From Malaciobacter molluscorum LMG 25693 (lineage in GTDB: Bacteria; Campylobacterota; Campylobacteria; Campylobacterales; Arcobacteraceae), in the NCBI RefSeq assembly GCF_003544935.1, contig NZ_CP032098.1, positions 1,240,001 to 1,304,000 on the forward strand: DNA of 64,000 nucleotides, given 5' to 3'. Below, one piece after another: positions 9,866-18,606 of the stretch. The translations under genes were made by a program, and so were the position numbers. Position 1 is the first letter of the stretch; each line of letters starts with the position of its first letter. The notes beneath the pieces are model-generated. The model ran no database searches. It was not told the DNA's origin and saw only the letters and a list, made by a program, of their open reading frames with translations.

Positions 9866-11130
9866 TATTTTCAAACACTAAACCAAAAGTATATTTTAAA
9901 ACTTTTGGTTGTAGAACAAATGTATTTGATACTCAAGTTATGATGAGTAACTTAAAAGATTTTGAAGTTGCAAAAGATGAAAAAGATGCTGATATTGTTG
10001 TAATTAATTCATGTACAGTTACAAATGGTGCTGATTCAACAGCAAGAGGATATATAAATCAGTTAAATAAACTTCCGAAAAAACCAAGAGTAGTGTTCAC
10101 AGGATGTGGAGTTTGGACAAAAGGTGAAAGTTTATTTAATGAAAATAAAGTTGATTCTTTATTTGGACATAGTGAAAAAGAGAAAATAAATGATTTATTA
10201 AAAGATGAAAATAGATTTTTTAAAGCTGGTGATTTAGAACATATTGATGAAACTATTGTAGAAGAGTTTATTGGTAAGAGTAGGGCCTTTATTAAGATAC
10301 AAGAAGGGTGCGATTTTAGATGTAGTTACTGTATTATTCCTTATGTAAGAGGTGATGCAAGAAGTTACAATGAAACAAAAATATTAGAACAAGTAGAAAA
10401 ACTTGCAAATAATGGTTTTGGTGAATTTATTTTAACTGGAACAAATGTAGGAAGTTATGGGAAAAAACAACATACATCTTTAGCTAAACTTCTTAAAAAG
10501 ATGTCTCAAATAAAAGGTGTAAGAAGAATTAGAATGGGTAGTATTGAACCTATTCAGATTGATGATGAATTTAAAGAAATAATAAATGAACCTTTTATGG
10601 CAAAACATCTACATATCGCACTTCAGCATACATCTAAAGAGATGTTGCAAATAATGAATAGGAGAAATAAAGTTTTAAAAGATTTAGAACTTTTTGAATT
10701 TTTAAGAGATAATGGTTATGCTTTAGGAACTGATTTTATCGTAGGTCATCCAGGCGAAACAAATCAAATTTGGAAAGAAGCCATAGAAAATTTACATAAT
10801 TTTCCTCTTACTCATGTTCATGCATTTACGTATTCAAAAAGAGATGGAACACCAAGTGCAACTATGAAAGATATAGTAAAAGGTGATGTTGCAAAAGAAA
10901 GATATAAAGAACTTGTATCTATAATAGATAATAAAAATTATGAGTTTAGAAAAAATAATAAACAAACATTAGAAATATTAATAGAACAACAAAAAAATGG
11001 AAAATATGTAGGACTTGATCAGTTTTTTAATCATATTGAGGTTGATAGTTCTGTTGATTTAACTGGTGATTGGATTTTCTTAGATAAATATGAAGTGAGG
11101 CAAGATACAAATGTCGCAAAATTCGAATAA
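9862..11130 (+). CDS. mtaB: tRNA t6A37 methylthiotransferase MtaB
   Basis: This is a radical-SAM enzyme that adds a methylthio group to N6-threonylcarbamoyladenosine at tRNA position 37. The N-terminal methylthiotransferase domain shows its three cluster cysteines in FGCRTN, NSCTVTN and TGCGVW. The radical-SAM cluster motif CxxxCxxC is in GCDFRCSYCIIPYVRG. The TFGCRTN start and the NSCTVTN motif favour the MtaB branch over MiaB or RimO, and the 422-residue length agrees. The C-terminal part looks like a reduced TRAM region. It overlaps both neighbours, so the operon is translationally coupled. Confidence 0.92.
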   Translation: MIFSNTKPKVYFKTFGCRTNVFDTQVMMSNLKDFEVAKDEKDADIVVINSCTVTNGADSTARGYINQLNKLPKKPRVVFTGCGVWTKGESLFNENKVDSLFGHSEKEKINDLLKDENRFFKAGDLEHIDETIVEEFIGKSRAFIKIQEGCDFRCSYCIIPYVRGDARSYNETKILEQVEKLANNGFGEFILTGTNVGSYGKKQHTSLAKLLKKMSQIKGVRRIRMGSIEPIQIDDEFKEIINEPFMAKHLHIALQHTSKEMLQIMNRRNKVLKDLELFEFLRDNGYALGTDFIVGHPGETNQIWKEAIENLHNFPLTHVHAFTYSKRDGTPSATMKDIVKGDVAKERYKELVSIIDNKNYEFRKNNKQTLEILIEQQKNGKYVGLDQFFNHIEVDSSVDLTGDWIFLDKYEVRQDTNVAKFE

Positions 11131-12595
11131 AAATTTAGATAAAAATTTTAAATTGATGATACTTTCTGCAACCATATTGGTTGTTTTATTTTTTTATACA
11201 ATGTACAAAAGTAGTACTCAAATTGAAGGAAGCTCTTACTATGTAGGGCTTCTTTTTTTATTTTTATTACTAGTCGTTGCAATCTTTTTAAAATTAAAAC
11301 AAGACAAAATAAAAGATTATTTTGATAAAAGAGGTATAAAAACAAATAGTGCTTTTGAAAATGAACTACAAAAACAAAACTCAAAAGACGATATAACAGT
11401 TAAAAATCATGAATTTGAAAACTCAAATATAAAAGCAGTAACTTCAAATATTACATTTAAAGATGTTGCAGGTATTGCTGAAGTAAAAGAAGAGCTTGAG
11501 GAAATTGTTGATTTTTTAAATTCTCCTAAAAAGTATATCTCTCATGGTGTAAAACTTCCAAAAGGTGTACTTTTAGTAGGTCCTCCAGGTGTTGGTAAAA
11601 CTTTAATCGCAAGAGCAGTTGCAGGAGAAGCTGATGTCCCATTTTTTTATCAAAGTGGAGCAAGTTTTGTTCAAATATATGTGGGAATGGGTGCAAAAAA
11701 AGTAAGGGAACTTTTTATAAAAGCAAAAGCTAGTGCACCTGCAATTGTTTTTATTGATGAAGTTGATGCAATTGGTAAAAAAAGAACTGGAACATCAAAT
11801 GATGAAAGAGAAGCAACTCTAAATGAACTTTTAACACAAATGGATGGATTTGAAGGTGATAGTGGAGTTATAGTTATTGCTGCAACAAATAAAATAGATG
11901 TTCTAGATGATGCTCTTTTGAGAGCTGGAAGATTTGATAGAAGAGTATTTTTAAACTTACCAAATATAGAAGATAGAAAGCAGATTTTAAATCTTTATTT
12001 AAAAGATAAAAAAATAGATTTTGATATGGATAAATTAGCTGATAACACAGCAGGGTTTTCTTCAGCTGCACTTTCTACTTTAGTAAATGAAGCTTTATTA
12101 AATATGATAAAAAGAAAAGCAAAAATTTTAGAACAAGTTGATATTGAAATAGCAAAAAATAAACTTCAATTTGGTAAAAAACAAATGAAAATATTAAATG
12201 AAGAACAAAAAGAGATATTATGTATTTATCAAGCAAGTAAAGCTTTTGTTTGTAAAAGTAAAGTAGCACTTTTTGATGAAGCTGTTCCTTTATTATCATC
12301 AACTTATCCATCATATAATGAACTAATAGAAAATATAAAAAGATATTTAGCTGGTAATATTGGTGTTGAAGTAATAAAAAGACAACAATATGCAGTAAAT
12401 AGTGAAGATTTAAAAAATGCATTAAAAATTGCAACAGATATGGTAGAAAAGTATAAAATGGCAAATGATGCAAATGAACTAATAAACAGAGTTAAAAATG
12501 AGTTACGTTCAGAGTTATCACATAATGCAAATGAGATAAATAAATTAAAAGAAATAATGCAGAGAAATGAGGTGATTTTAGAAAATGAGTTTTGA
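11111..12595 (+). CDS. FtsH-like membrane AAA ATPase lacking the metalloprotease site
   Basis: The 494-residue protein has FtsH architecture: two N-terminal membrane helices (about 13–30 and 43–60), then an AAA module with Walker A GPPGVGKT (157–164), pore loop SFVQIYVGMGA, Walker B IVFIDEVDAIG (212–222) and the second region of homology ending LLRAGRFDRRVF. The C-terminal domain still aligns with the FtsH peptidase (ends resembling KIATDMVEKYKM), but the zinc motif HExxH is replaced by IYQASKAF (372–379). Both histidines and the glutamate are gone, so it should be an ATPase or chaperone without proteolysis. It overlaps mtaB by 20 bases and the next gene by 11. A similar membrane ATPase sits in this operon in other Campylobacterota, as far as I recall. 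Confidence 0.88.
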   Translation: MSQNSNKNLDKNFKLMILSATILVVLFFYTMYKSSTQIEGSSYYVGLLFLFLLLVVAIFLKLKQDKIKDYFDKRGIKTNSAFENELQKQNSKDDITVKNHEFENSNIKAVTSNITFKDVAGIAEVKEELEEIVDFLNSPKKYISHGVKLPKGVLLVGPPGVGKTLIARAVAGEADVPFFYQSGASFVQIYVGMGAKKVRELFIKAKASAPAIVFIDEVDAIGKKRTGTSNDEREATLNELLTQMDGFEGDSGVIVIAATNKIDVLDDALLRAGRFDRRVFLNLPNIEDRKQILNLYLKDKKIDFDMDKLADNTAGFSSAALSTLVNEALLNMIKRKAKILEQVDIEIAKNKLQFGKKQMKILNEEQKEILCIYQASKAFVCKSKVALFDEAVPLLSSTYPSYNELIENIKRYLAGNIGVEVIKRQQYAVNSEDLKNALKIATDMVEKYKMANDANELINRVKNELRSELSHNANEINKLKEIMQRNEVILENEF

Positions 12596-13097
12596 TTTTT
12601 ATAGTGGATTTTGTTTAAATAAAGAAAAAGAACTTTTTAGTGAATATATAATAGAAAATGATTTTACAATAAGTGGATTTTCTTATGGTGCAATAAAAGC
12701 TTTTAAAAAAGCACTAGGTACAAATAGAAGAGTAGATCTACTTCAAATGTTTTCTCCTGCTTTTTTTCAAGATAAAGATAAAAAGTTTAAAAGAACTCAA
12801 CTTATGTATTTTAAAAAAGATTCAACTGCATATTGTGATACTTTTATGAAAAATGTAATATTTCCTAAAAAAGTAGATATTTCAAAATATTTTGAAATTG
12901 GGAGAGCTGAACAATTAGAAGAATTATTAAGTTATGAGTGGACAAAACAAAGCTTAGAAACTTTACAAAAAAAGGGCACTAAAATAGAAGTTTATTTAGG
13001 TGCAAAAGATAAAATAATAAATTCAAGAGAAGCTAAAGAGTTTTTCAAAGATTTTACAACAGTCTATTTCTTTAATGAATTAGGTCATATATTATAA
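12585..13097 (+). CDS. bioV: Small alpha/beta-hydrolase, probable pimeloyl-ACP methyl ester esterase (BioV-like)
   Basis: This 170-residue protein has a minimal alpha/beta-hydrolase layout. The nucleophile elbow is GFSYG (Ser33), an acid candidate is Asp142 in LGAKDKII, and the histidine is His168 in the terminal ELGHIL. The size and truncated N-terminus match BioV, the Helicobacter esterase that releases pimeloyl-ACP from its methyl ester in biotin synthesis, but no other biotin gene lies in the window. It starts inside the end of the FtsH-like gene, and mog begins ten bases after its stop. Hydrolase fold is well supported; the BioV function is inferred from size, motif layout and lineage. 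The alternative is an uncharacterised esterase. Confidence 0.6.
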   Translation: MSFDFYSGFCLNKEKELFSEYIIENDFTISGFSYGAIKAFKKALGTNRRVDLLQMFSPAFFQDKDKKFKRTQLMYFKKDSTAYCDTFMKNVIFPKKVDISKYFEIGRAEQLEELLSYEWTKQSLETLQKKGTKIEVYLGAKDKIINSREAKEFFKDFTTVYFFNELGHIL

Positions 13098-13106
13098 AGG
13101 ATTAAA

Positions 13107-13646
13107 ATGGCAGATACTATAGCAAAAATTGGAATTGTAACAGCAAGTGATAGAGCAAGCAAAGGTGTTTATGAAGATATAAGTGGTAAAGCAATTGTTG
13201 ATACAATGAATGATTATTTAATATCTCAATGGGAACCTGTTTATAGATGTATTGAGGATGATCAAAAAACAATTGAAGATACATTAAAACAGTTAGTTGA
13301 TGAAGAAAAATGTTGTTTAATCGTTACAACAGGTGGAACAGGTCCCGCTGCAAGAGATGTTACTCCTGAAGCTACAGAAGCTGTATGTGATAGAATGATG
13401 CCAGGTTTTGGTGAACTTATGAGAGCAGAATCTTTAAAGTTTGTTCCTACTGCAATTTTATCAAGACAAACAGCAGGTTTAAGAGGAAGTTCTTTGATAA
13501 TAAATTTACCTGGAAAACCAAAATCTATAAGAGAATGTTTAGATGCAGTTTTCCCTGCTGTTCCATATTGTATTGATCTAATGGAAGGACCATATTTAGA
13601 CTGTAATGAGGCTATAATTAAACCTTTTAGACCTAAGCAAAAGTAG
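13107..13646 (+). CDS. mog: Molybdopterin adenylyltransferase
   Basis: Mog adenylylates molybdopterin before molybdate insertion in the cytoplasm. The 179-residue protein shows the family signature TTGGTGPAARDVTPEAT and the N-terminal GIVTASDRASKGVYEDISG, both close to MogA. NLPGKPKSIRECLDAVFPAVPYCIDL completes the MoaB/Mog fold. It is the last gene of the aroB operon, with GGA upstream of the ATG and a ten-base gap from the esterase gene. MoaB is the main alternative, but the PAARD motif and the length favour Mog. Confidence 0.92.
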   Translation: MADTIAKIGIVTASDRASKGVYEDISGKAIVDTMNDYLISQWEPVYRCIEDDQKTIEDTLKQLVDEEKCCLIVTTGGTGPAARDVTPEATEAVCDRMMPGFGELMRAESLKFVPTAILSRQTAGLRGSSLIINLPGKPKSIRECLDAVFPAVPYCIDLMEGPYLDCNEAIIKPFRPKQK

Positions 13647-13851
13647 CACTTTTGGAGCATATGTTCTTTTTAAATGTAATTAAAATGTGGCTATTATGTG
13701 TTATTTATGTATAATAATTTTTTTATGTAACTTTATGTAATAATTCAATAATTAGGAAAAAGATTTTTTTTAAAATAAAAGCTATATTAGTTTGTAAGAA
13801 TTAAAATATACTCATATGAACTATAAGCAAATTTTATTTTAAAGGAATATT

Positions 13852-15186
13852 TTGAAAAAATTATTGACCACTGTGATTTTGACAGTAGCCACATTTTTGA
13901 TAGCTAACATGGCTTTTAGTGTACAACATTCTATACTGTTATCAATTATTGTGTTACTAGTTACTTTATGGACAAATGAAGCTTTACCTTTAGGTGTTGT
14001 TTCTTTACTTCCTATACTTTTATTTCCCTCTTTTGATATATTGAGTACAAATGCAACAACTGTGAACTACTCAAAATCTATTATTTTCTTATTCTTGGGT
14101 GGTTTTATGATTGCAATTGCAACTCAAAAAACTGATTTACATAAATATATAGCAAATAAATTATTAACACTTTTTCCTAATACTCCAAGAGGAATTATTT
14201 TTTCTCTTGCTATTACATCAGCTGTTTTAAGCTCTCTTATCTCAAATACAACAACTGCTTTGTTATTAATACCAATCGCAATGTTTTTGACAAAAGATAT
14301 GAAATTAAAACTTAGACTTGTTTTATCTATTGCATATGGTGCAAGTATAGGTGGTATTTTAACTCCTATTGGAACTCCTCCTAACTTAATTTTATTAGGA
14401 TTTATGGAACAACACAATATGGAACCAATAGCATTTGTTCAATGGATAGTTTTAGCTTTACCATTAGTTGTTATTATGCTGGTTTTAATTCCATTTGTTT
14501 TATCTCTTGGAGTTAATCACCTAAAATTTGATACTCATTTAGAACAAAGAGAACATCTTACTAGTGATCAAAGAAGATTACTTTATATTTTAGGAAGTTT
14601 AATTGTTTTGCTTTTTGTAAATTCAAAAATCGAACCATATTATTCAGGTTTAGGAATAAATGAAAAAGGTATTTTATTAGGATTTGGATTATTAATGTTT
14701 ATTCCAAAAATAGGATTTTTAAATTGGGAAGATACAAAGAAAATTCCATATGAAATTATATTTTTATTTGGTGCAGGTTTCTCTATTGCTGCTGCATTTT
14801 CATCAACAGGACTTGCAAATGAAATTGCAAATTATTTACTTGCTTTAACACATATGCCTGTAATTTTATTAATCCTTCTTGTTGCATCTTTAATAACATT
14901 TACAACTGAAGTTACATCAAATACTGCACTTATTTCTATAGCATTGCCAATTATTTATTCATTAGGTAAAGCTGCAAATATAGATGTTAATTTGATTTTA
15001 TTTGTTTCTACTATCTGTGCTTCATATGCATTTATGCTTCCTATTGCAACACCTCCAAATGCAATTGCTATGAGTAGTGGTGCAGTAAAAGTAAAAGATA
15101 TGGCAACATTTGGTTTAATTTTTAATTTCTTAGGAATTATTTCTATAACAATAGTTGCTTTAGTATATTGGCAATTTTATTTATAA
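13852..15186 (+). CDS. DASS/SLC13-family sodium:anion symporter
   Basis: This is an inner-membrane symporter, probably sodium-driven, for dicarboxylates, sulfate or a similar anion. The 444-residue protein has about twelve hydrophobic segments and the two inverted-repeat signatures of the family: ISNTTTALLLIPIAM with IGTPPNLILLGF in the first half, and VTSNTALISIALP with ATPPNAIAMSSG in the second. The start is TTG, preceded by AAAGGA with eight bases between. It is transcribed alone and followed by a hairpin. The 205-base gap before it is A/T-rich with no other gene. Substrate is not determined by sequence. Confidence 0.88.
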   Translation: MKKLLTTVILTVATFLIANMAFSVQHSILLSIIVLLVTLWTNEALPLGVVSLLPILLFPSFDILSTNATTVNYSKSIIFLFLGGFMIAIATQKTDLHKYIANKLLTLFPNTPRGIIFSLAITSAVLSSLISNTTTALLLIPIAMFLTKDMKLKLRLVLSIAYGASIGGILTPIGTPPNLILLGFMEQHNMEPIAFVQWIVLALPLVVIMLVLIPFVLSLGVNHLKFDTHLEQREHLTSDQRRLLYILGSLIVLLFVNSKIEPYYSGLGINEKGILLGFGLLMFIPKIGFLNWEDTKKIPYEIIFLFGAGFSIAAAFSSTGLANEIANYLLALTHMPVILLILLVASLITFTTEVTSNTALISIALPIIYSLGKAANIDVNLILFVSTICASYAFMLPIATPPNAIAMSSGAVKVKDMATFGLIFNFLGIISITIVALVYWQFYL

Positions 15187-15188
15187 AA

Positions 15189-15219
15189 AAGTTATAGTCT
15201 CTTGACTATAGCTTTATAA
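15189..15219 (+). terminator. Hairpin terminator after DASS gene
   Basis: An 11-bp stem (AAGTTATAGTC against GACTATAGCTT, one G·T pair) with the loop TCTT begins three bases after the DASS stop. The tail is TATAACAT rather than a clean T-run, so the terminator may be weak. The rest of the 198-base gap up to the ankyrin genes is A/T-rich with no visible gene. Confidence 0.55.
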
Positions 15220-15384
15220 CATAAAAAACTCATTTTTTTACAATTAAAAACCAAATCTATTATTTAATATTGTAACTTAAACTAGAAAAAAATAAAAAAA
15301 TAAAAAATTTTTGCAGCTACTTGATAATATTAAAAGTTAATAATAGATACAATTTATGAAAAAATAATAAATTTAAGGTTAAAT

Positions 15385-18300
15385 ATGTCTTTTTTTAAAA
15401 AATTTTTAAGTGGTAACTCAGAACCAACAAGTGATGAACTAATCGATGCAATTAAAAGTGATAATGTAAATAAAGTTATAAAAATATTACCTTTAGAAGA
15501 TATTAATAAAGAAGATAATAATTTTGAAACACCAATTAATTTTGCATTAAAATTTTCAAGTTTAAAGGTTTTAAAATATCTATTAGAAAATAATGCAACT
15601 TTAGAAGAAACAATTGATGGGCAAAGTATTATTACTTATTTGATTTCAAAAAAAGCTTCTTTAGAGATGATTAAATATATGCATGAGTATGGAGCAAGTA
15701 CTGAATCAAAATATGGTTCTTTACCTTTAGAAATGGCGTTCCAAGTAGGAAGTCCTTTTGAAGTATTTGAATATATTTTTAAGAATTTTGGAACTTCAAG
15801 AACAGAAGATAATAAATATTTAATTCACGATATTGTTGATAGTGAGATCATAGATTCTGATACAAAAGGAAAACTTTTAACTCTTCTTGTAGAAGAGTAT
15901 GATTTTGATATAAATGAAGAACCAGGAAAGCATCTTCATATCTCTTCAAAACTTTTAAATAATAGGAATCATGATTTATTAAAAGTTGTAATTAAATTAG
16001 GGGCAAAAGTAAATTCTATAGCGGAATTTCTAGAAGAAAGAATAGGTGCAAAAGAGATTAAAAAACTTTTACCTTATATATTAAAATCACCTCAAAATAA
16101 AATGGAATATATCACTTGTCTTTTAGATTTTAAATCATATAAAGAGTATATACAAAGTTTGGATACAGCAAAAGATAAAGGGCTTGTATTAGATATTACT
16201 TTAAATAAATCATTTCATGATAAAGAAAAAATAGAATTACTTAAACTTATTTTAGAAAAACAAGCAGATATAAATGAATTATCAAATGAAGAACACCCAA
16301 GAAATGCTCTTTGGAATTTCACAGCAGAATTTGCTATAGGAAAAAATACTCTTTTATTAGATTTTTTAATTGATTCTGGTTGTACAATTGAAACTGAAAA
16401 ACATTCAGCTCTTTTTATCCCTATTTCAGATAATGATCTATTTTTAGTAGAACATCTTTTAAAAAAAGGTGCAAATGTAAATTTTGTAAATTATTTTGAT
16501 AATACAGCTTTAAATTATGTTATTTGGCCAAAAGCAAAGTTTTCAAATGACAAAGAACGAATAGAGATGTTAAAATTGCTTCTTGATTATGGTGTTGATA
16601 TAAATATTCCACTTTCTCACTATAAAGACTCACCTACAAATAATACTTCTTTTTTTGAAGCAGCTATTAATGTTTGTGGTTCTGAGTTTATTGATTATAT
16701 TATAGACAGATTTCCTGATTTTAAAGCAACAGATGCTTGTATTAGATTTGCAATAGAAAATGATTTAAATTTGGAAACTTCAAAAAAAATTATTTCAAAA
16801 AATCCTTATGTTTTATTTGAAAATGAAGTATATTGTAAACTAAGAGAAAAGTCTTTTGATGAGGGAATACTATATTTAGCATTGTTAAAGAATAAAGAGG
16901 ATTTAGCAAATTTTATTATGGATAATTTTCCTGATGTAAAATCTTATTGTGATACTTATCCTTTAGTTTTAACTGCTTTATATAAAGAATTTAGTTTTGA
17001 TACTATTAAAAAATTGATTGCTTTTGATAAAGATATAAATAGATTATATTATTGTGAATCAGAGGGTGGTGAAACTTATTCTTTGGTATCGTATCTCCTG
17101 GATGCTTATGGAAAAGATCTTACAGAAGATGAAAAAATAAATTTTTTAAATGTTATGATTGAAAATGGTGTTGATTTATCTATTCTTACTAATTCTTTGA
17201 ATCCTTCAAATCAATCATTAAATAATAAGGGTATTTTTGTATTACATGCAGTGTATTCAAATACTTTTGAAAATAGAGTAATAGATTTACTTCTTGAAAA
17301 TGGTATTGACCCATATGAGCCAGTAGCAAATTTAAATGAATCTCAAATGCACACTATAATAAATAGATATAGGAATGTATCTGATGAAAAATGTTTACAA
17401 TATTTAGAGTATTTAGAACAAAAAGGTTATAAAATTGATCTAGAACATAGAAATACAATGGGTACAGATATTTTACTTGGCGCTTGTATGATGAATAGAC
17501 CAAAAACTTTAAAATGGATTATTGATAAAGGTGCAAACATTCATGTGATAGGTGGTTTTGATAATTCTCCAGCTTTACATAAATCAATTTCAAATTATTC
17601 TCATTTTATAGATCCATTATTAAGAGCTCAAACAGTAAAAGTTTTAATAGATGCAGGTTGTGATATAGAACAAATAGATTCAGAACAGTTTACACCTTTA
17701 ATGAGTGCTGCAAATTATGGTTGTTTTGAAGTAGCAAGAGTTTTAGTAGATGCAGGAGCAAATATAAACTTTTATAATGAAGCTAAAGAAAATATTGCTC
17801 ATAGGGCTATTATGACTGATGTTGAAGCATATGATGATAAAGAAAATTCTAATTTAGTATATTCAAAAATTTTAGCACTTTTAAAAGATGCAGGATTAGA
17901 TTTAAATAAATCTTCAGATGAAGTTGTACCTCCATTACATTTAAGTATTCTTTATGGTAAAAAAGAGATTTATAATGTATTGTTACAATTGGAACTTGAT
18001 TTAAATGCAAAAGATATGCAAGGTAGAACACCTCTTATGCTTGCAATTTGTTATGCTGATATGTATTATGTAAATAGTTTAATGAGTAAAGGTGTAAAAA
18101 TTGATATTATAGATTCATATAATGAATCTATACATTATTATGCCATTAGAAGAGAAAATGAAGATGAGAGTGTAAAAATGCTTAAATATTTCCTTTCTCA
18201 AGATATAGAAATAGGAAAAGGATATAATAATAGAGACCTTCTTCATATTTCTGCTTATTATGTAAATCTTCAAGCTTTATATATAATAAAAGATATGTTT

Positions 18301-18606
18301 GATGATTTTAATCAAAAAGATTTAACTGGTTTTACCCCTTTACATTGGGCTTGTTATAGTAATTTAGATATTGATCAAAGCAAAAGAATCGAAGTAGTGA
18401 AATTTTTAATTGAAAATGGTGCTAATATAAATGAAAGACATCCTGATGGAGGAAATGCTTTATCTTTTGCTGTTTTAGCAGGACTAAAAGATTTAGCAGA
18501 TCAATTAATAGATTTAGGTTCTGATGTTCAAGTAGCATTAAACAGTGTAAAAAATGTAGAAGGTATAGCTCCTGAAGCAATAGCATATCTTGAGAGTAGT
18601 TTATAA
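15385..18606 (+). CDS. Giant ankyrin-repeat protein (first of a tandem pair)
   Basis: The 1073-residue protein is built largely of ankyrin-type repeats, protein-binding helix pairs of about 33 residues. Clear repeats include TPINFALKFSSLKVLKYLLE near the N-terminus, TPLMSAANYGCFEVARVLVD, GRTPLMLAICYADMYYV and TPLHWACYSN near the C-terminus, with G-A-N-I-N or D-I-N loops between them. The middle repeats are more diverged. No signal peptide or membrane segment is seen, so it should be cytoplasmic unless it is secreted by a signal-less route. Its stop overlaps the ATG of a similar 1087-residue gene. No catalytic domain is recognised; binding partner and role are unknown. Confidence 0.85.
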   Translation: MSFFKKFLSGNSEPTSDELIDAIKSDNVNKVIKILPLEDINKEDNNFETPINFALKFSSLKVLKYLLENNATLEETIDGQSIITYLISKKASLEMIKYMHEYGASTESKYGSLPLEMAFQVGSPFEVFEYIFKNFGTSRTEDNKYLIHDIVDSEIIDSDTKGKLLTLLVEEYDFDINEEPGKHLHISSKLLNNRNHDLLKVVIKLGAKVNSIAEFLEERIGAKEIKKLLPYILKSPQNKMEYITCLLDFKSYKEYIQSLDTAKDKGLVLDITLNKSFHDKEKIELLKLILEKQADINELSNEEHPRNALWNFTAEFAIGKNTLLLDFLIDSGCTIETEKHSALFIPISDNDLFLVEHLLKKGANVNFVNYFDNTALNYVIWPKAKFSNDKERIEMLKLLLDYGVDINIPLSHYKDSPTNNTSFFEAAINVCGSEFIDYIIDRFPDFKATDACIRFAIENDLNLETSKKIISKNPYVLFENEVYCKLREKSFDEGILYLALLKNKEDLANFIMDNFPDVKSYCDTYPLVLTALYKEFSFDTIKKLIAFDKDINRLYYCESEGGETYSLVSYLLDAYGKDLTEDEKINFLNVMIENGVDLSILTNSLNPSNQSLNNKGIFVLHAVYSNTFENRVIDLLLENGIDPYEPVANLNESQMHTIINRYRNVSDEKCLQYLEYLEQKGYKIDLEHRNTMGTDILLGACMMNRPKTLKWIIDKGANIHVIGGFDNSPALHKSISNYSHFIDPLLRAQTVKVLIDAGCDIEQIDSEQFTPLMSAANYGCFEVARVLVDAGANINFYNEAKENIAHRAIMTDVEAYDDKENSNLVYSKILALLKDAGLDLNKSSDEVVPPLHLSILYGKKEIYNVLLQLELDLNAKDMQGRTPLMLAICYADMYYVNSLMSKGVKIDIIDSYNESIHYYAIRRENEDESVKMLKYFLSQDIEIGKGYNNRDLLHISAYYVNLQALYIIKDMFDDFNQKDLTGFTPLHWACYSNLDIDQSKRIEVVKFLIENGANINERHPDGGNALSFAVLAGLKDLADQLIDLGSDVQVALNSVKNVEGIAPEAIAYLESSL

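Noticed and set aside
12075-12473. Minus-strand open frame rich in Leu/Tyr/His inside the FtsH-like gene
   Set aside because: Composition is that of antisense A/T-rich DNA; the plus strand is clearly coding.
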